Source: Pseudomonas sp. ADAK13 (GTDB lineage: Bacteria; Pseudomonadota; Gammaproteobacteria; Pseudomonadales; Pseudomonadaceae). Taken from it: a DNA stretch of 64,000 bases. Numbering within the stretch: position 1 is the first letter of the stretch; each line of letters starts with the position of its first letter. Positions 43,516-52,293 of the stretch are shown piece after piece. The notes under the pieces were generated by a model. It searched no databases. It was not told the origin of the DNA and saw only the letters and a program-made list of their open reading frames with translations. Both the position numbers and the translations under genes were made by a program. The stretch spans positions 4,836,001-4,900,000 of the forward strand of contig NZ_CP052860.1 in NCBI RefSeq assembly GCF_012935715.1, in the 5' to 3' direction.

Positions 43516-43746
43516 TCAGGCCTGCTGCGCCAAGCGCTCGCTGACCCACCGCTCGATTTCCAGCGAGTCCCAGCCCACAGCGCGCAATCCAATGCGTTTA
43601 GCCTGAGGAAATTTCCCTTCCTTCATCAGGTTGTAAATGTGCGCACGCTTGAAGCCGGTTTTACGCTCCACCTCGTCACGCCGCATGATGTGACGTTCGA
43701 CCTGCAGTTGAGGTGCTTCAACGATGGGTGAGGATTGGCTGGACAT
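43516..43746 (-). CDS. AlpA family DNA-binding regulator (76 aa)
   Basis: MerR-like/AlpA helix-turn-helix: RRDEVERKTGFKRAHIYNLM, then AKRIGLRAVGWDSLEIERWV. Such proteins act as excisionase-like or transcription regulators of integrative elements. AGGAG precedes ATG 43746. It heads the alpA-parA-parB operon, and a 20-bp perfect inverted repeat lies 70 bp upstream, a plausible control site. Confidence 0.82.
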   Translation of the reverse strand: MSSQSSPIVEAPQLQVERHIMRRDEVERKTGFKRAHIYNLMKEGKFPQAKRIGLRAVGWDSLEIERWVSERLAQQA

Positions 43747-43816
43747 GCTGGTCACTCCTGGCGCCGATTGGCACTTGGTGGGAAGTGGCCTGAATTGAAT
43801 AGTAGAAGTGGGGGGA

Positions 43817-43861
43817 GAGTCATTGCACTGCAATCGTTGGGATTGCAGTGCAATGACTCTG
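43817..43861. repeat. Perfect 20-bp inverted repeat, 5-nt loop, upstream of alpA
   Basis: Left arm 43817-43836 (AGAGTCATTGCACTGCAATC) is the exact complement of right arm 43842-43861, loop GTTGG. It begins 2 bp after the stop of the preceding gene and ends 70 bp before alpA. On the minus strand a C-rich, not T-rich, stretch follows, so a standard terminator is unlikely. Confidence 0.85.
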
Positions 43862-43862
43862 T

Positions 43863-44612
43863 CTATTGGTTTTTTTTGAGGCTGCGATTCGCCGCGGCGA
43901 ACTTTTCATCCAGCGTTCGTTTGCTGAGACCAGGGGTATCTGTATGGCGTGCGGTAATCGCATCTACAATTGCTGCTTGATTCTTGAATACGGAGAGAGG
44001 CTTACCAGCAGGTGATTGGTCCAGAAAGAGGTTGAGCAAAGCACCGATGATATTCTGATAGGTGAGTTCGCTACGATCGCTGAGCTGTCCGTGCGTTTTG
44101 ACCATTGCTTTGAGGTCATCTCGTTCAAGTCCGATTGCCCGGAGGTCTACCAAAATATCTTGGAGGTGGTGCTGTAGCGTGCTCACCTCTCGCAGGAGGG
44201 TATCCCGGTCCGCTTGTAGCGCAAGAAAGGTCCCGAAACTGACTTTTTCATGAGCGTCTCCGTCGGATTCAAACAGAAAGCCGGGCTTCTGATCGGGATA
44301 GTAAACCTGCATCCAATGGCGCAAATCAGAGTGGCGTATTGCCAGTTGAAAGGGCTCCACGTAACTTCCCCTGAAAACCGAAATACCGAGACAGCCATAG
44401 GGCAATTCTCCATGGCGTATTGCGTCGTAGATTTTTTCGGTAGTCGCGTGAAGAGCTGGCCATTGAGGGAACAGTGCGGCAAGGTTTTCGGGGGCGGACC
44501 AAGCCGCTTGCACTATCTGTGCTTCGTAACGGATGAGATTGCATCAACGCAACGCCGCGTCGATGGGACGATAGAAGGTTTTGGGTTGCGGATTGAAAAT
44601 ATAACCTGACAT
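43863..44612 (-). pseudogene. ICE left-end hypothetical gene broken by a premature TGA
   Basis: The frame starts at ATG 44612 (MSGYIFNPQPKTFYRPIDAA, with GGAGG upstream) and is interrupted by TGA at 44544-44546 (codon 23, where TGG would fit). It continues in the same frame CNLIRYEAQIVQAAW... to 43863. The body is 250 codons, mostly helical, with a coiled-coil-like stretch (LREVSTLQHHLQDILVDLRA) and a basic tail. I do not know its function; such proteins flank alpA in related elements. A GTG at 44513 could still give a shortened 216-aa product. Confidence 0.6.
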
Positions 44613-44714
44613 CTGCGGATAGACCTCCATATCTTGATGAATAGACCTCCCCTGAAACGTCTCTACATCGCAAACCGGCAAACCGAAAATGCTGTGGCTG
44701 ATTCACTCGGATTT

Positions 44715-45113
44715 TTACTCAGTGAGGTCATCCCATTTAACTATCTTTACGGTCAACAAAGTCCTCGCCGGGTAATCATCACCGACGGGCAAGGCTCCTG
44801 CCAGTTTATTGAAGGCCTCTGGGACTTGGGGGGCGGCCTGGTTGATCAGCGCTTCGTTTCCGCCGCTGTCTATGAAAGGCTCTAGAAAGGGCGCGAAACG
44901 ATCATTCCGATTGAGTAAGGTATTTATGGAATTTGTATCTTGATAACCGAAGGCCTTAACGTAGCTGGCAAAGGCGCAGCACTGGCTCATGGCTGCACGA
45001 AGCAGCAGGTCTGAGAACACCGTCTCCATTAGACGATAGACCTGCGGGTCGAGGTCCTTCATGACCACGGCGTCAATTACGACCTGTTTCATCGTTTCAG
45101 CAAGAGTATGCAT
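44715..45113 (-). CDS. Hypothetical protein at ICE edge (132 aa)
   Basis: Mostly helical, soluble, no recognised domain; contains CCAFASYVKAFG and a C-terminal TLLTVKIVKWDDL. No strong ribosome site is obvious before ATG 45113. It is the outermost ICE-oriented gene before the IS66 copy, so any integrase/attachment end lies beyond or was lost. Confidence 0.5.
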   Translation of the reverse strand: MHTLAETMKQVVIDAVVMKDLDPQVYRLMETVFSDLLLRAAMSQCCAFASYVKAFGYQDTNSINTLLNRNDRFAPFLEPFIDSGGNEALINQAAPQVPEAFNKLAGALPVGDDYPARTLLTVKIVKWDDLTE

Positions 45114-45284
45114 CGACCCCTTCTCGGTTTCAGTACGATTAGACCTGTCTTAGTCGTAAATAACTCGTTATTCGATCTGAGCCTATGTAAACGGCCGGCG
45201 AATACACCTTCAAAACCCCAGCATTAAGGACGATGGTGTCCATCAAAATACGTGGACACCATCGCCCTTATTGTCAGGATCACC

Positions 45285-45608
45285 ATGCGCCAGTGCACCA
45301 CTTATCCCAAGCTCTTCAAGTCTCAAATCGTCCAGGAATGCCTACAACCTGACGTCTCGATTGCCAGCGTTGCCCTGCGCCATGGCATCAACGCCAACCT
45401 GGTTCGCAAATGGATACCGCTTTACCGTGACGGGAAACCAGTCTCTTTACCGGCATTCGTTCCATTGAATATGGAAGCCGCGCCAGTGTCTTCCCCGCAG
45501 AGCATGGCCAGCATCGAAATTCCCCTCGGCCCGCAAACGCTCAGAATGAGCTGGACGATCACCGATCCAGAGGGCTGCGCTCGTTTCGTGCGTGGTCTTT
45601 TCCAATGA
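45285..45608 (+). CDS. tnpA: IS66 accessory protein TnpA (107 aa)
   Basis: Starts MRQCTTYPKLFKSQIVQE; the helix-turn-helix reads VSIASVALRHGINANLVRKW, followed by PLYRDGKPVSLPAFVPL and a tail DPEGCARFVRGLFQ. This is the DNA-binding accessory protein of IS66 elements. A slightly longer frame from 45252 runs through the leader hairpin and is less likely. It overlaps tnpB by 4 bp (ATGA). Confidence 0.85.
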   Translation: MRQCTTYPKLFKSQIVQECLQPDVSIASVALRHGINANLVRKWIPLYRDGKPVSLPAFVPLNMEAAPVSSPQSMASIEIPLGPQTLRMSWTITDPEGCARFVRGLFQ

Positions 45609-45940
45609 TTCGTGTCGATGCTATCTGGCTCGCCACCGAGCCCATGGACATGCGCGCCGGCACTGAGACCGCGTTGGCCAGAGTGGTCGCGGTGTTCGGT
45701 GTGGCGAAGCCGCACTGCGCTTACCTCTTTGCCAACCGCCGGGCCAACCGGATGAAAGTCCTAGTGCACGACGGTGTCGGTATCTGGCTGGCGGCGCGGC
45801 GCTTGAACCAAGGTAAGTTTCATTGGCCAGGCATCCATCGTGGGATGGAAGTCGAACTTGACCCCGAACAATTTCAGGCGCTGATACTTGGATTGCCTTG
45901 GCAGCGAGTCGGTGCGGGTGGCGCAATTACAGTGCTTTAA
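45605..45940 (+). CDS. tnpB: IS66 accessory protein TnpB (111 aa)
   Basis: Typical TnpB core: IWLATEPMDMRAGTETALAR, HCAYLFANRRANRMKVLVHD, WLAARRLNQGKFHWPG. Needed with TnpA and TnpC for IS66 transposition; the biochemical role is unclear. Open and of full length, coupled to tnpA by a 4-bp overlap, but useless for transposition here because tnpC is broken. Confidence 0.87.
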   Translation: MIRVDAIWLATEPMDMRAGTETALARVVAVFGVAKPHCAYLFANRRANRMKVLVHDGVGIWLAARRLNQGKFHWPGIHRGMEVELDPEQFQALILGLPWQRVGAGGAITVL

Positions 45941-45990
45941 GTGTCGCCTTTTAGCTGTAGCGGTCGGGCTGTTTTGGTAAAATCCACCCC

Positions 45991-46556
45991 ATGACTTCCT
46001 TGCCCGATCTCGACCGAATGCCCCCGAACAACTGCGCACGCTGGCAGCGCAGTTGATGTCCAAGGTCGACTCCATGAGCCAGAAAATCCAACGCCTCGAA
46101 ACGGTCAACGAGCAACTGGCTCATGAAATCGCCATCCTCAAGCGACACAAGTTCGCCAAGCGCAGGGAGCAACTGAGCCCCGACCAAGGCAGTCTGCTCG
46201 ATGATCTGCTCGATACCGATATCGCGGCGATTGAGACTGAGCTTCAGGCATTGCAAACGAGACAAAGCAAAAACCTAAACGCACTGCATTCCGGCTGAGT
46301 TTCCACGCACACTGATACATCGCGAACCGGACAATACGCACTGCCCATGCGGCTGCGCACTGAAACGCATAGGTGAAGATGTCAGTGAAAAGCTGGGCTA
46401 CACTCCGGGCGAGTTTACCGTTGAGCGCCATGTGCGTGGCAAGTGGGTTTGCGATGACTGCGAAACGCTGATCCAGGCACGGGTTCCGGCGCAGGTCATC
46501 GACAAGGGCATCCCAACGCCGGGTTACTTGCTCACGTCATGATTGCCAAGTTTGCT
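45991..46556 (+). pseudogene. tnpC: IS66 transposase TnpC, frameshifted and truncated
   Basis: Begins MTSLPDLDRM at 45991. The C5 run at 46021-46025 adds one base; the proper frame then continues PEQLRTLAAQLMSKVDSM, HEIAILKRHKFAKRREQ. It shifts again near 46250-46300, then reads HCPCGCALKRIGEDVSEKLG and VERHVRGKWVCDDCETLIQ (zinc-binding cysteines kept), and shifts once more near 46530. The DDE domain is missing altogether. Confidence 0.8.
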
Positions 46557-46562
46557 GACCAC

Positions 46563-46985
46563 CGTGTGTCACGAACACAACCTCCATAGCTGAACGGAGA
46601 GTTGTGGTGCTTTATTGAAGATGAGGGTGGGCCCCTCGGAGTCGGTTTGCAGGAGCAGGCTCCAAACCACCTCAAGCTGCTGGGGTAAAGAGCCTTGGTG
46701 GTGAGCGTTGAGGAAAAGGCGCGGCATTGACCGCGTCAGGTGCGGTACAGAGAGACGAATGAAAATGAACCGTCGATGTGGTGTCGAAACGTATTCAGAT
46801 GGTGTCGAAACCGGGCTTTGGTGGTTGGCCCGGGATGAAGGTCGAGGGATGCCTGCCGACTGCTCGACCGGCGCCCGGCATGAAGGCGGCGTGACTCTGT
46901 ACCAGGCTTCAGTAAGGAACGTGAGAACCTGTCGTCCCGATGTTAAGGGAGAAGTGAATCGCCCCGGGTTTCTTAGGCGCCTCAA
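46563..46985. other. Unassigned insertion-like sequence
   Basis: It begins where IS66 tnpC is cut. The minus strand has a 138-codon frame whose end (LEVVWSLLLQTDSEGP, LIFNKAPQLSVQLW) looks protein-like, and GTGTCGAAAC occurs twice on the plus strand (46780-46810). I cannot name the element. Confidence 0.3.
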
Positions 46986-47160
46986 TGCCTTAAACCGAGG
47001 GCAATTAGGAGTCGCCTCATCCAGTTTACTGAAGCGTCAGTTTGATGTCTTGGAACCGAGTAAAGTTTGGGGCACGGACATCGCCTACATCCGCGGGTAT
47101 GAAGGCGGGCTGTATTTGGCGGTGTGTACTGCCGCGAGCTTCGGCTGCTCTGTGTATTTT
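46986..47160 (+). pseudogene. IS3 orfB fragment
   Basis: QFDVLEPSKVWGTDIAYIRG and YEGGLYLAVCTA match the same integrase-core region as the remnant at 14172-14640 (SNKVWVTDITYIRTYEGWLF). Only about 50 codons remain, flanked by unrelated debris. Confidence 0.6.
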
Positions 47161-47174
47161 TTCATCCCCTCTTA

Positions 47175-47264
47175 TATTGATGTCCAGCATTTGGGGGGCA
47201 GATCATTTTTAAGTGGATACCATCGTCCTTATGGCTGGGATCGGGTAGGTGTTCGCCCGCTTAC
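47175..47264 (-). mobile_element. IS66-type left-end fragment, inverted
   Basis: Read on the minus strand from 47264: GTAAGCGGGCGAACACC, then CAGCCATAAGGACGATGG and TATCC. It aligns with the left ends at 45187 and 21179. No transposase gene follows. The rest of the gap to 47590 contains no gene I can support. Confidence 0.55.
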
Positions 47265-47590
47265 TGACGCGCGCCTATGTCGCGCGATGTTCGATAAGAT
47301 CCGCAGTGGCATTGTCCAGAATCGTGGGCTAATGGCCTGACTCAATATGACCTCGAAACAAGGGCTTGGCGTGGCCAGCGTTATCTAGCTTGTCAATGAG
47401 TTCTTGACATTAAAGTGGACTTTAGATTTAAGGGTATCGTGGGCCAATGACTTTGAAGTCGAGATCATGATCGCTCAAAGCGTCTCTCCAGCGACCGGTG
47501 CCGGCCTACCTGCTGGCGTGCATCACACGTATCCCACTCCGCGCCGTGGCTACGTTCTATCTTTCTTTCTCAATGATCTAAGGACGCAAC

Positions 47591-48523
47591 ATGCAAACTA
47601 TCCTCGGAGCTACCGGCCAGATCGCCGTTGAACTGGCGCGAGAACTACACCGGATCTTTACGGATGACATACGTCTTGTGAGCCGGAACCCGCTCAAGGT
47701 GAACGAATCCGACACTCTGGTACCGGCGGATTTGCTGGATGCCGGTCAGGCAGCTAATGCAGTCAAGGGCAGCAGCATCGTTTACTTCACCGTAGGTTTA
47801 CCGCCGGATACAGAGATGTGGGAAACGCAGTTCTTATTAATGCTGCAAAACTCCCTAAATGCGACTCGCGCAGCTAACGCCAGATTTGTCTATTTCGACA
47901 ACACCTACATGTATCCGCAAAATAATCGCGTGCTGACCGAGGGCGCACCCTTCGAGCCAGTCGGTCGCAAATGCAAGGTACGTGCCGCAATGGCATACTT
48001 GGTGCTACAGGAGATGGAGCGAGGTGATATTCCCGTCGTGATTGGCCGGGCACCCGAGTTCTATGGCCCCAGCAAAACGCAGAGCGTCACCAATAGGTTG
48101 GTCATCGACAATTTGAAAGCTGGCAAGATACCTCGTGTGCCCGTACGAGACGATACGAAGCGCACGCTCATATGGACTCCAGACGCGAGCCGCGCGTTGG
48201 CAGCCTTGGGAAACGCAGCAAGCACATATGGGCAAACCTGGCACCTTCCATGCGACGACAACCGTCTGACCTACAGGCAGTTTGTAACTCTGGCAACCGA
48301 AATTTTTGGCAGACCCCAATCTTACCGAGTCCTCGGCAAGCTCACATTAACGATGGCTGGCCTTGTCTCCAAGCAGGTGAGGGAGCTTCAGGAACTATTG
48401 CCACGATACGAGTACGATAACCTATTCGACTCTTCGAAGTTCAAGGAGCGTTTTCCTGAGTTTGACGTGACTACCTATCGTCAGGGGCTTGAACAGATTC
48501 TGGCCGAGTCGAATTGCATTTAG
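47591..48523 (+). CDS. NAD-dependent epimerase/dehydratase family protein (310 aa)
   Basis: Extended-SDR Rossmann start MQTILGATGQIAVELARELH (GxxGxxG form), IRLVSRNP, YFTVGLPPD, and a FDNTYMYPQNN segment where the usual YxxxK helix is replaced by a Tyr-Met-Tyr stretch; RAPEFYGP follows. AAGGA lies about six bases before the ATG. Likely an NAD(P)-binding oxidoreductase or epimerase of unknown substrate. No functional neighbours; IS debris lies upstream. Confidence 0.82.
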   Translation: MQTILGATGQIAVELARELHRIFTDDIRLVSRNPLKVNESDTLVPADLLDAGQAANAVKGSSIVYFTVGLPPDTEMWETQFLLMLQNSLNATRAANARFVYFDNTYMYPQNNRVLTEGAPFEPVGRKCKVRAAMAYLVLQEMERGDIPVVIGRAPEFYGPSKTQSVTNRLVIDNLKAGKIPRVPVRDDTKRTLIWTPDASRALAALGNAASTYGQTWHLPCDDNRLTYRQFVTLATEIFGRPQSYRVLGKLTLTMAGLVSKQVRELQELLPRYEYDNLFDSSKFKERFPEFDVTTYRQGLEQILAESNCI

Positions 48524-49189
48524 TTAAGAAGAGTATATCCATGACCTGCAGCCAAATGGCAGCAGGCCGGTAATTTCCTCGAGGGCTGTGTAGAAAGTCG
48601 GGCAGTGCCTCTTTGCGTTAGGCATACGGGTCAAGTGTAGTAATGTGCATATAATTGAGTCAAGCTTATTCTTACTACTACCTGATTGCCGCTTTGTAGC
48701 AAGCCAACGAACACCAGTTCGGGTGTCTAATTGCCCACGCTTTATCTGATACTGACTGCCTTACTATCTATGAGTACCGTACCGCCCTCGATGGGGTCAG
48801 CGCTGTCCAGCACTTGATGGGTGAAATCAAAAAAAATGGCGATAATCGATCCTTTGGCTAATCAGGTGGGGCCTTGATATTTTCCATAAGATGGGGCTCA
48901 GTGCGAATGCGTGACAACAATGCATAAAGTTTTTTAAGTAGTGAAAGAAGCTCCTGCTAGGATTAGTATGTTGTCGCCATGCTCACTGCGGTTTTCTCAG
49001 GAAGTTCAAGATGAATAGCCTCAGTTCACTACTGCAGACTATCTAACTAATCACTTTGCGCATTGGTGAAGATCGGGTCTAAGGCAGCAGACGTTTCGCC
49101 GGGCAGAATGGGCATCGCGTTGCAAGCAGACGCGGCGCTTGTATAAAGTGAATCATGCCAACAGGATCTGACCTAAGCTAATGTTCGGC
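48524..49189. other. Intergenic gap
   Basis: About 670 bp, AT-richer and with stops in all frames. I found no gene, RNA structure or repeat family. Both flanking genes point toward it, so it is where their transcripts would end. Confidence 0.45.
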
Positions 49190-50194
49190 TCAATCGCTAG
49201 CCGACATGGACGCAAGCGGCGCAGGGGCATACAGCGCACTCTGGAAGTCCGGCACGTACTCGTACTTCATCATCTTGCCTAGCTTCAGCGATTCGATGTA
49301 CTTGGACAGGCTACCGCCGTTCAACGTCAGCTTCACGGAATCAGCGTCCGAGTTGGAGGCGTGACTCAACAGGCGGGAGACGGCGTAGCCGTACTGTAGT
49401 TGACCATTCTTGTCGGCATTGGTGAAGTTGCTCGTCACCATATTAACTTTGTCTGAAAGGTCCTCGAGTTTCTTGGTTTCAAGGGTGATGTCGAGCTTGC
49501 CGGTCTCGCTGTCTATGATTTCATAAGTGACTGTACTGTCGCTTTCCCGACGGTTGATACCTGTCAGCCACTTTGGTAGGTTGTAACCAACGACGCCCCT
49601 AACTCGGGCTATCTCTGTGTTGACCGGAAGCTTGACTACATATCCCCAAAGGTCATCCGACATGGACTGGCTGATCAGGCTGATGGGGCCGAGGTTCGAT
49701 CTGCCGGGCTTGTTCGTGGCGATCGCAAGCGCAACCTCGTGGTATGAGTCGTTATCGCAGTAGTTGTACGAGAAGGCAGTCAAGGCGACCACCCCCCTGC
49801 CTGGCCATATTTGAATGGGTTGGATATGATTTTGCATTTCGGCAGGTATGAGTTCGCGCAGCCTATCCAGATCAGCAGTGTATATAGCTGTCACCCGGCT
49901 GTTTTGGTAGAAGAAGTTAGGAGAATAGGATTCGAAGCCCATGTCGACTTTCTTCTTATCGAGTCCCTTGAACCAACTCAGATCAATGCTAGGAGCTTCG
50001 GCCGCGATGACCGAGAGCGGCGGGTTAGAGCGATAGCGATCATACAGTCCCCCCGCAACGACAGGTACTTTGTGGCCGGCGATATTGATGACCACGTTAC
50101 CGGGATGCTGGGTCTCCGGGGGCTGAGCCCAGGCGGGGATTACAATAACGTTCAGAAATAGTCCTGTTGCGAGCGCAATGCTTCTGAGTTCCAT
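49190..50194 (-). CDS. Secreted acetoacetate-decarboxylase-like protein (334 aa)
   Basis: N-terminal signal peptide (about 1-23, cleavage after AWA). The later part has the acetoacetate decarboxylase (ADC) fold pattern: AIYTADLDRLRELIPAEMQN, GVVALTAFSYNYCDNDSYHE, VAIAT-like strand and VVGYNLPKW. I could not place the catalytic Lys pair of true ADC with confidence, so it may bind rather than decarboxylate. A secreted ADC-like protein is unusual, since classical ADC is cytoplasmic. No operon partners. Confidence 0.6.
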   Translation of the reverse strand: MELRSIALATGLFLNVIVIPAWAQPPETQHPGNVVINIAGHKVPVVAGGLYDRYRSNPPLSVIAAEAPSIDLSWFKGLDKKKVDMGFESYSPNFFYQNSRVTAIYTADLDRLRELIPAEMQNHIQPIQIWPGRGVVALTAFSYNYCDNDSYHEVALAIATNKPGRSNLGPISLISQSMSDDLWGYVVKLPVNTEIARVRGVVGYNLPKWLTGINRRESDSTVTYEIIDSETGKLDITLETKKLEDLSDKVNMVTSNFTNADKNGQLQYGYAVSRLLSHASNSDADSVKLTLNGGSLSKYIESLKLGKMMKYEYVPDFQSALYAPAPLASMSASD

Positions 50195-50869
50195 GCTTTC
50201 CGTTTCTCCACTATCTATGACTTACTTGTGTTAGCACCTAACAGGGCTGATGCTACCGACGCTAACCTTAAACTAAGCTTTAAGGTCAAGCGGTTGCGTG
50301 CGCTACGAGGAGAAAACCCGGTCTGACTTACCCACCAACTTCGTTGAAAGGCCTGCCACATGGGAGTGCGAGGCACTTTACGGTAAGTGTTAATAAATGT
50401 GTAACGCTGCTCGATCATGACGCACCCCAGAGTCGTTCACATTCATGCCACCGCCGATGTCTATTTATCGAATTACCCCATCAAGAAAGGACAGCTTACA
50501 TGCAAACGTTTCCCGCAGTTCAAGTCAGGGCAGTACTCGGTCGCGGTTTCAAAGGGCGGGTGCGATGGTCGGTTTCGGATGAGTCCGAGCCTCGACGAAG
50601 TGCGCGAAATCCAGCCGTCGGCTATGTAGTTTTTTCCACAGAATTCCCAAGCGTTTGATGGCTTTGCGGAGTGGCCTAACATGAACACCGAACTTCTATC
50701 ACCTACTGGACCCGCGACGCCCACTTAATGTTCCTGGCATGCATTGGCCTACTACGTACGACATGGCCTGTGCCGCTTCCGACACTGTGTGTCCTCCTAC
50801 GCTACAGGGGCTTGATCCGTTCGATACTCCACCTTGATAGTCGCAACACACCATGGCATAGATGCAACA
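50195..50869. other. Intergenic gap before decayed kinase copy
   Basis: About 675 bp. Short frames on both strands have no family resemblance or good ribosome sites. Homology to the envelope locus starts only at about 50870. Confidence 0.4.
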
Positions 50870-51630
50870 CGCATCAGAAACGCAAGCGCTGAGTGAGAAA
50901 TTTAACCGCATGGTTGAAATTTTTTCCCTCTATGAAAAGGAAGTCAAAGAGTCCGGTTCCAATTTGGCCCGCGAATTGAGAGCACCGTTCAATGCCGCCC
51001 AGAGTAGAGTCCAAGGCATGCTGGATGACATGTTTCCGCAGTCAGTGGAACAGTGCGGTTGGTATCAGACCAGCTACAGAGCCTGAATACGTTGGTGGGT
51101 TATTTTCACTTACGCTCCCTGTTATGCGCTGGCGAATTTAAAATTCACGTAAGCCGCTTTCATTGCACCGACTGATTAAGGAGCGTCTGGCCTGGTTCTC
51201 ACTCCCGTTTAAAAAATGAAATGAATGTAATCACGGCGCTGGAATTTACCGAATTCATTGAAGGTGATCGGTTGCGCCTGTGGTAGTTGGTCAATATTCT
51301 GATCGAAAACGCAATCAAGTATGCACTCGAAGGCAGGGAGCTTGCTGTGGCTACCTATGGTGAGAGCGGCATGGTGTGCGTGGAGTTTCTGGATAAGGGG
51401 CAGGCTATCGATGAAAACGATCTGCGCACATGTTCACCCGATTTTGGCGTGCCGAACAATCGCGCGTGCGGATGACAGATGGCGTAGGGCTTGGGCTTTC
51501 GATCGTACAGGCGATTTGTGAAGCTCACGGCGGGAAAATTCTGGCTCTGTACAGGCCCGAAGGCGGTTTGACCCTAAAGGTGTTTTTGCCGTTAAAGCCT
51601 CCTGCCCTGAACTGTTACTCCTCTCGTTGA
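50870..51630 (+). pseudogene. Decayed copy of the envelope-locus histidine kinase
   Basis: Corresponds to the second half of 5512-6708. The opening part reads FNRMVEIFSLYEKEVKESGS, then NLARELRAPFNA: the phospho-acceptor His is Arg. Several frameshifts and stops follow at about 51053-51300. The ATP-binding part is again readable (NILIENAIKYALEGRELAVA; MFTRFWRAEQSRVRM; GVGLGLSIVQAICEAHGG). The sensor, membrane and HAMP parts are missing, so it cannot signal. Confidence 0.85.
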
Positions 51631-51657
51631 ATGTATTTTTCGCGTTATTGATCAGAT

Positions 51658-51686
51658 CTTAACAAAGCCTGAACAGCCTCTTCAGT
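51658..51686 (+). promoter_or_regulatory. Preserved copy of the triple 11-bp repeat
   Basis: CTTAACA, CTGAACA and CTTCAGT at 11-bp steps, base-for-base the same 29 bases as 6735-6763, although coding parts on both sides have decayed. It may still bind the response regulator as a decoy or weak site. Confidence 0.45.
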
Positions 51687-51839
51687 ATTAATCTTTAGAA
51701 TGCCTTTATCACATACGGCAGAGCAAAAAGCGTGTTGACGTGGTACGGTTTCTTCTTGAAAATTATAAAACTGTGGTGCTCGCAACAATGCTGATCTGTG
51801 GATTAAAAAACTTTTTATTCTTCCAGGTCAGCGACAGTC

Positions 51840-51993
51840 ATGAACAAAAAGTTTTTTTCGCCCTTGCAGCATCCATTCTTTTACTCGTCAGCGTTAGTTC
51901 CTTGGCGCAGGAAATCAGTGGGTCATCGGAGGTACCTGGAAAGGTGGGTTTACTGGGCGCATAGGCCTCGGTTACGACTGGCGCAGTTGAGAG
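51840..51993 (+). pseudogene. Decayed 5' fragment of pagL
   Basis: ATG 51840 (MNKK) aligns with the pagL start at 6914; a frameshift within the first five codons moves the rest (FFALAASILLLVSVSSLAQE, signal peptide) to another frame. Similarity fades after the region equivalent to mature residue 25. The gap to 52293 contains no gene. Confidence 0.75.
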
Positions 51994-52293
51994 GCACAGT
52001 TCACCACTAATCATCTGGGGCACTAAGACCTCGTGAATTTGCTATGCCTGCGCTCAAAGGTCGAGCAAGGGTAGTAGTGTCATCGGCGGGGCATCACCAA
52101 TTGGGTATCCGCTGGAACGATGTGCAATTTACGCAGGACTACGACAAGTGGTTGGCAAATGGGCAGCCGAGGACTGCAATTGCACCGTTTGCACCGATGA
52201 GGCTTTATCAGTTCACGTATCCGCGGATACTGGCCTGATTAGTGCATGACTAACGCAGGGCTAGAATTAGCGCCCAAATCCGAAGGGGATGCT

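Larger units (their letters stand above)
45187..46562 (+). mobile_element. IS66 family element, 5' part, decayed
   Basis: Left end GTAAACGGCCGGCGAATACACC at 45187. The order tnpA-tnpB-tnpC is typical; tnpA and tnpB are open, while tnpC is frameshifted and cut at about 46560, where unrelated sequence begins. No right end or target duplication is visible. An inverted repeat, 45225-45242 / 45253-45270 (17 of 18 pairs), just before tnpA could act on its expression. Confidence 0.8.

Noticed and set aside
45114..47590. Search for a tRNA gene or attachment repeat at the ICE right edge
   Set aside because: No clover-leaf or TTCGA-type T-arm with acceptor pairing was found; only IS debris is present.
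50344..50658. Plus-strand frame before the decayed kinase copy
   Set aside because: No family resemblance, weak start, and AT/GC pattern unlike coding DNA around it.
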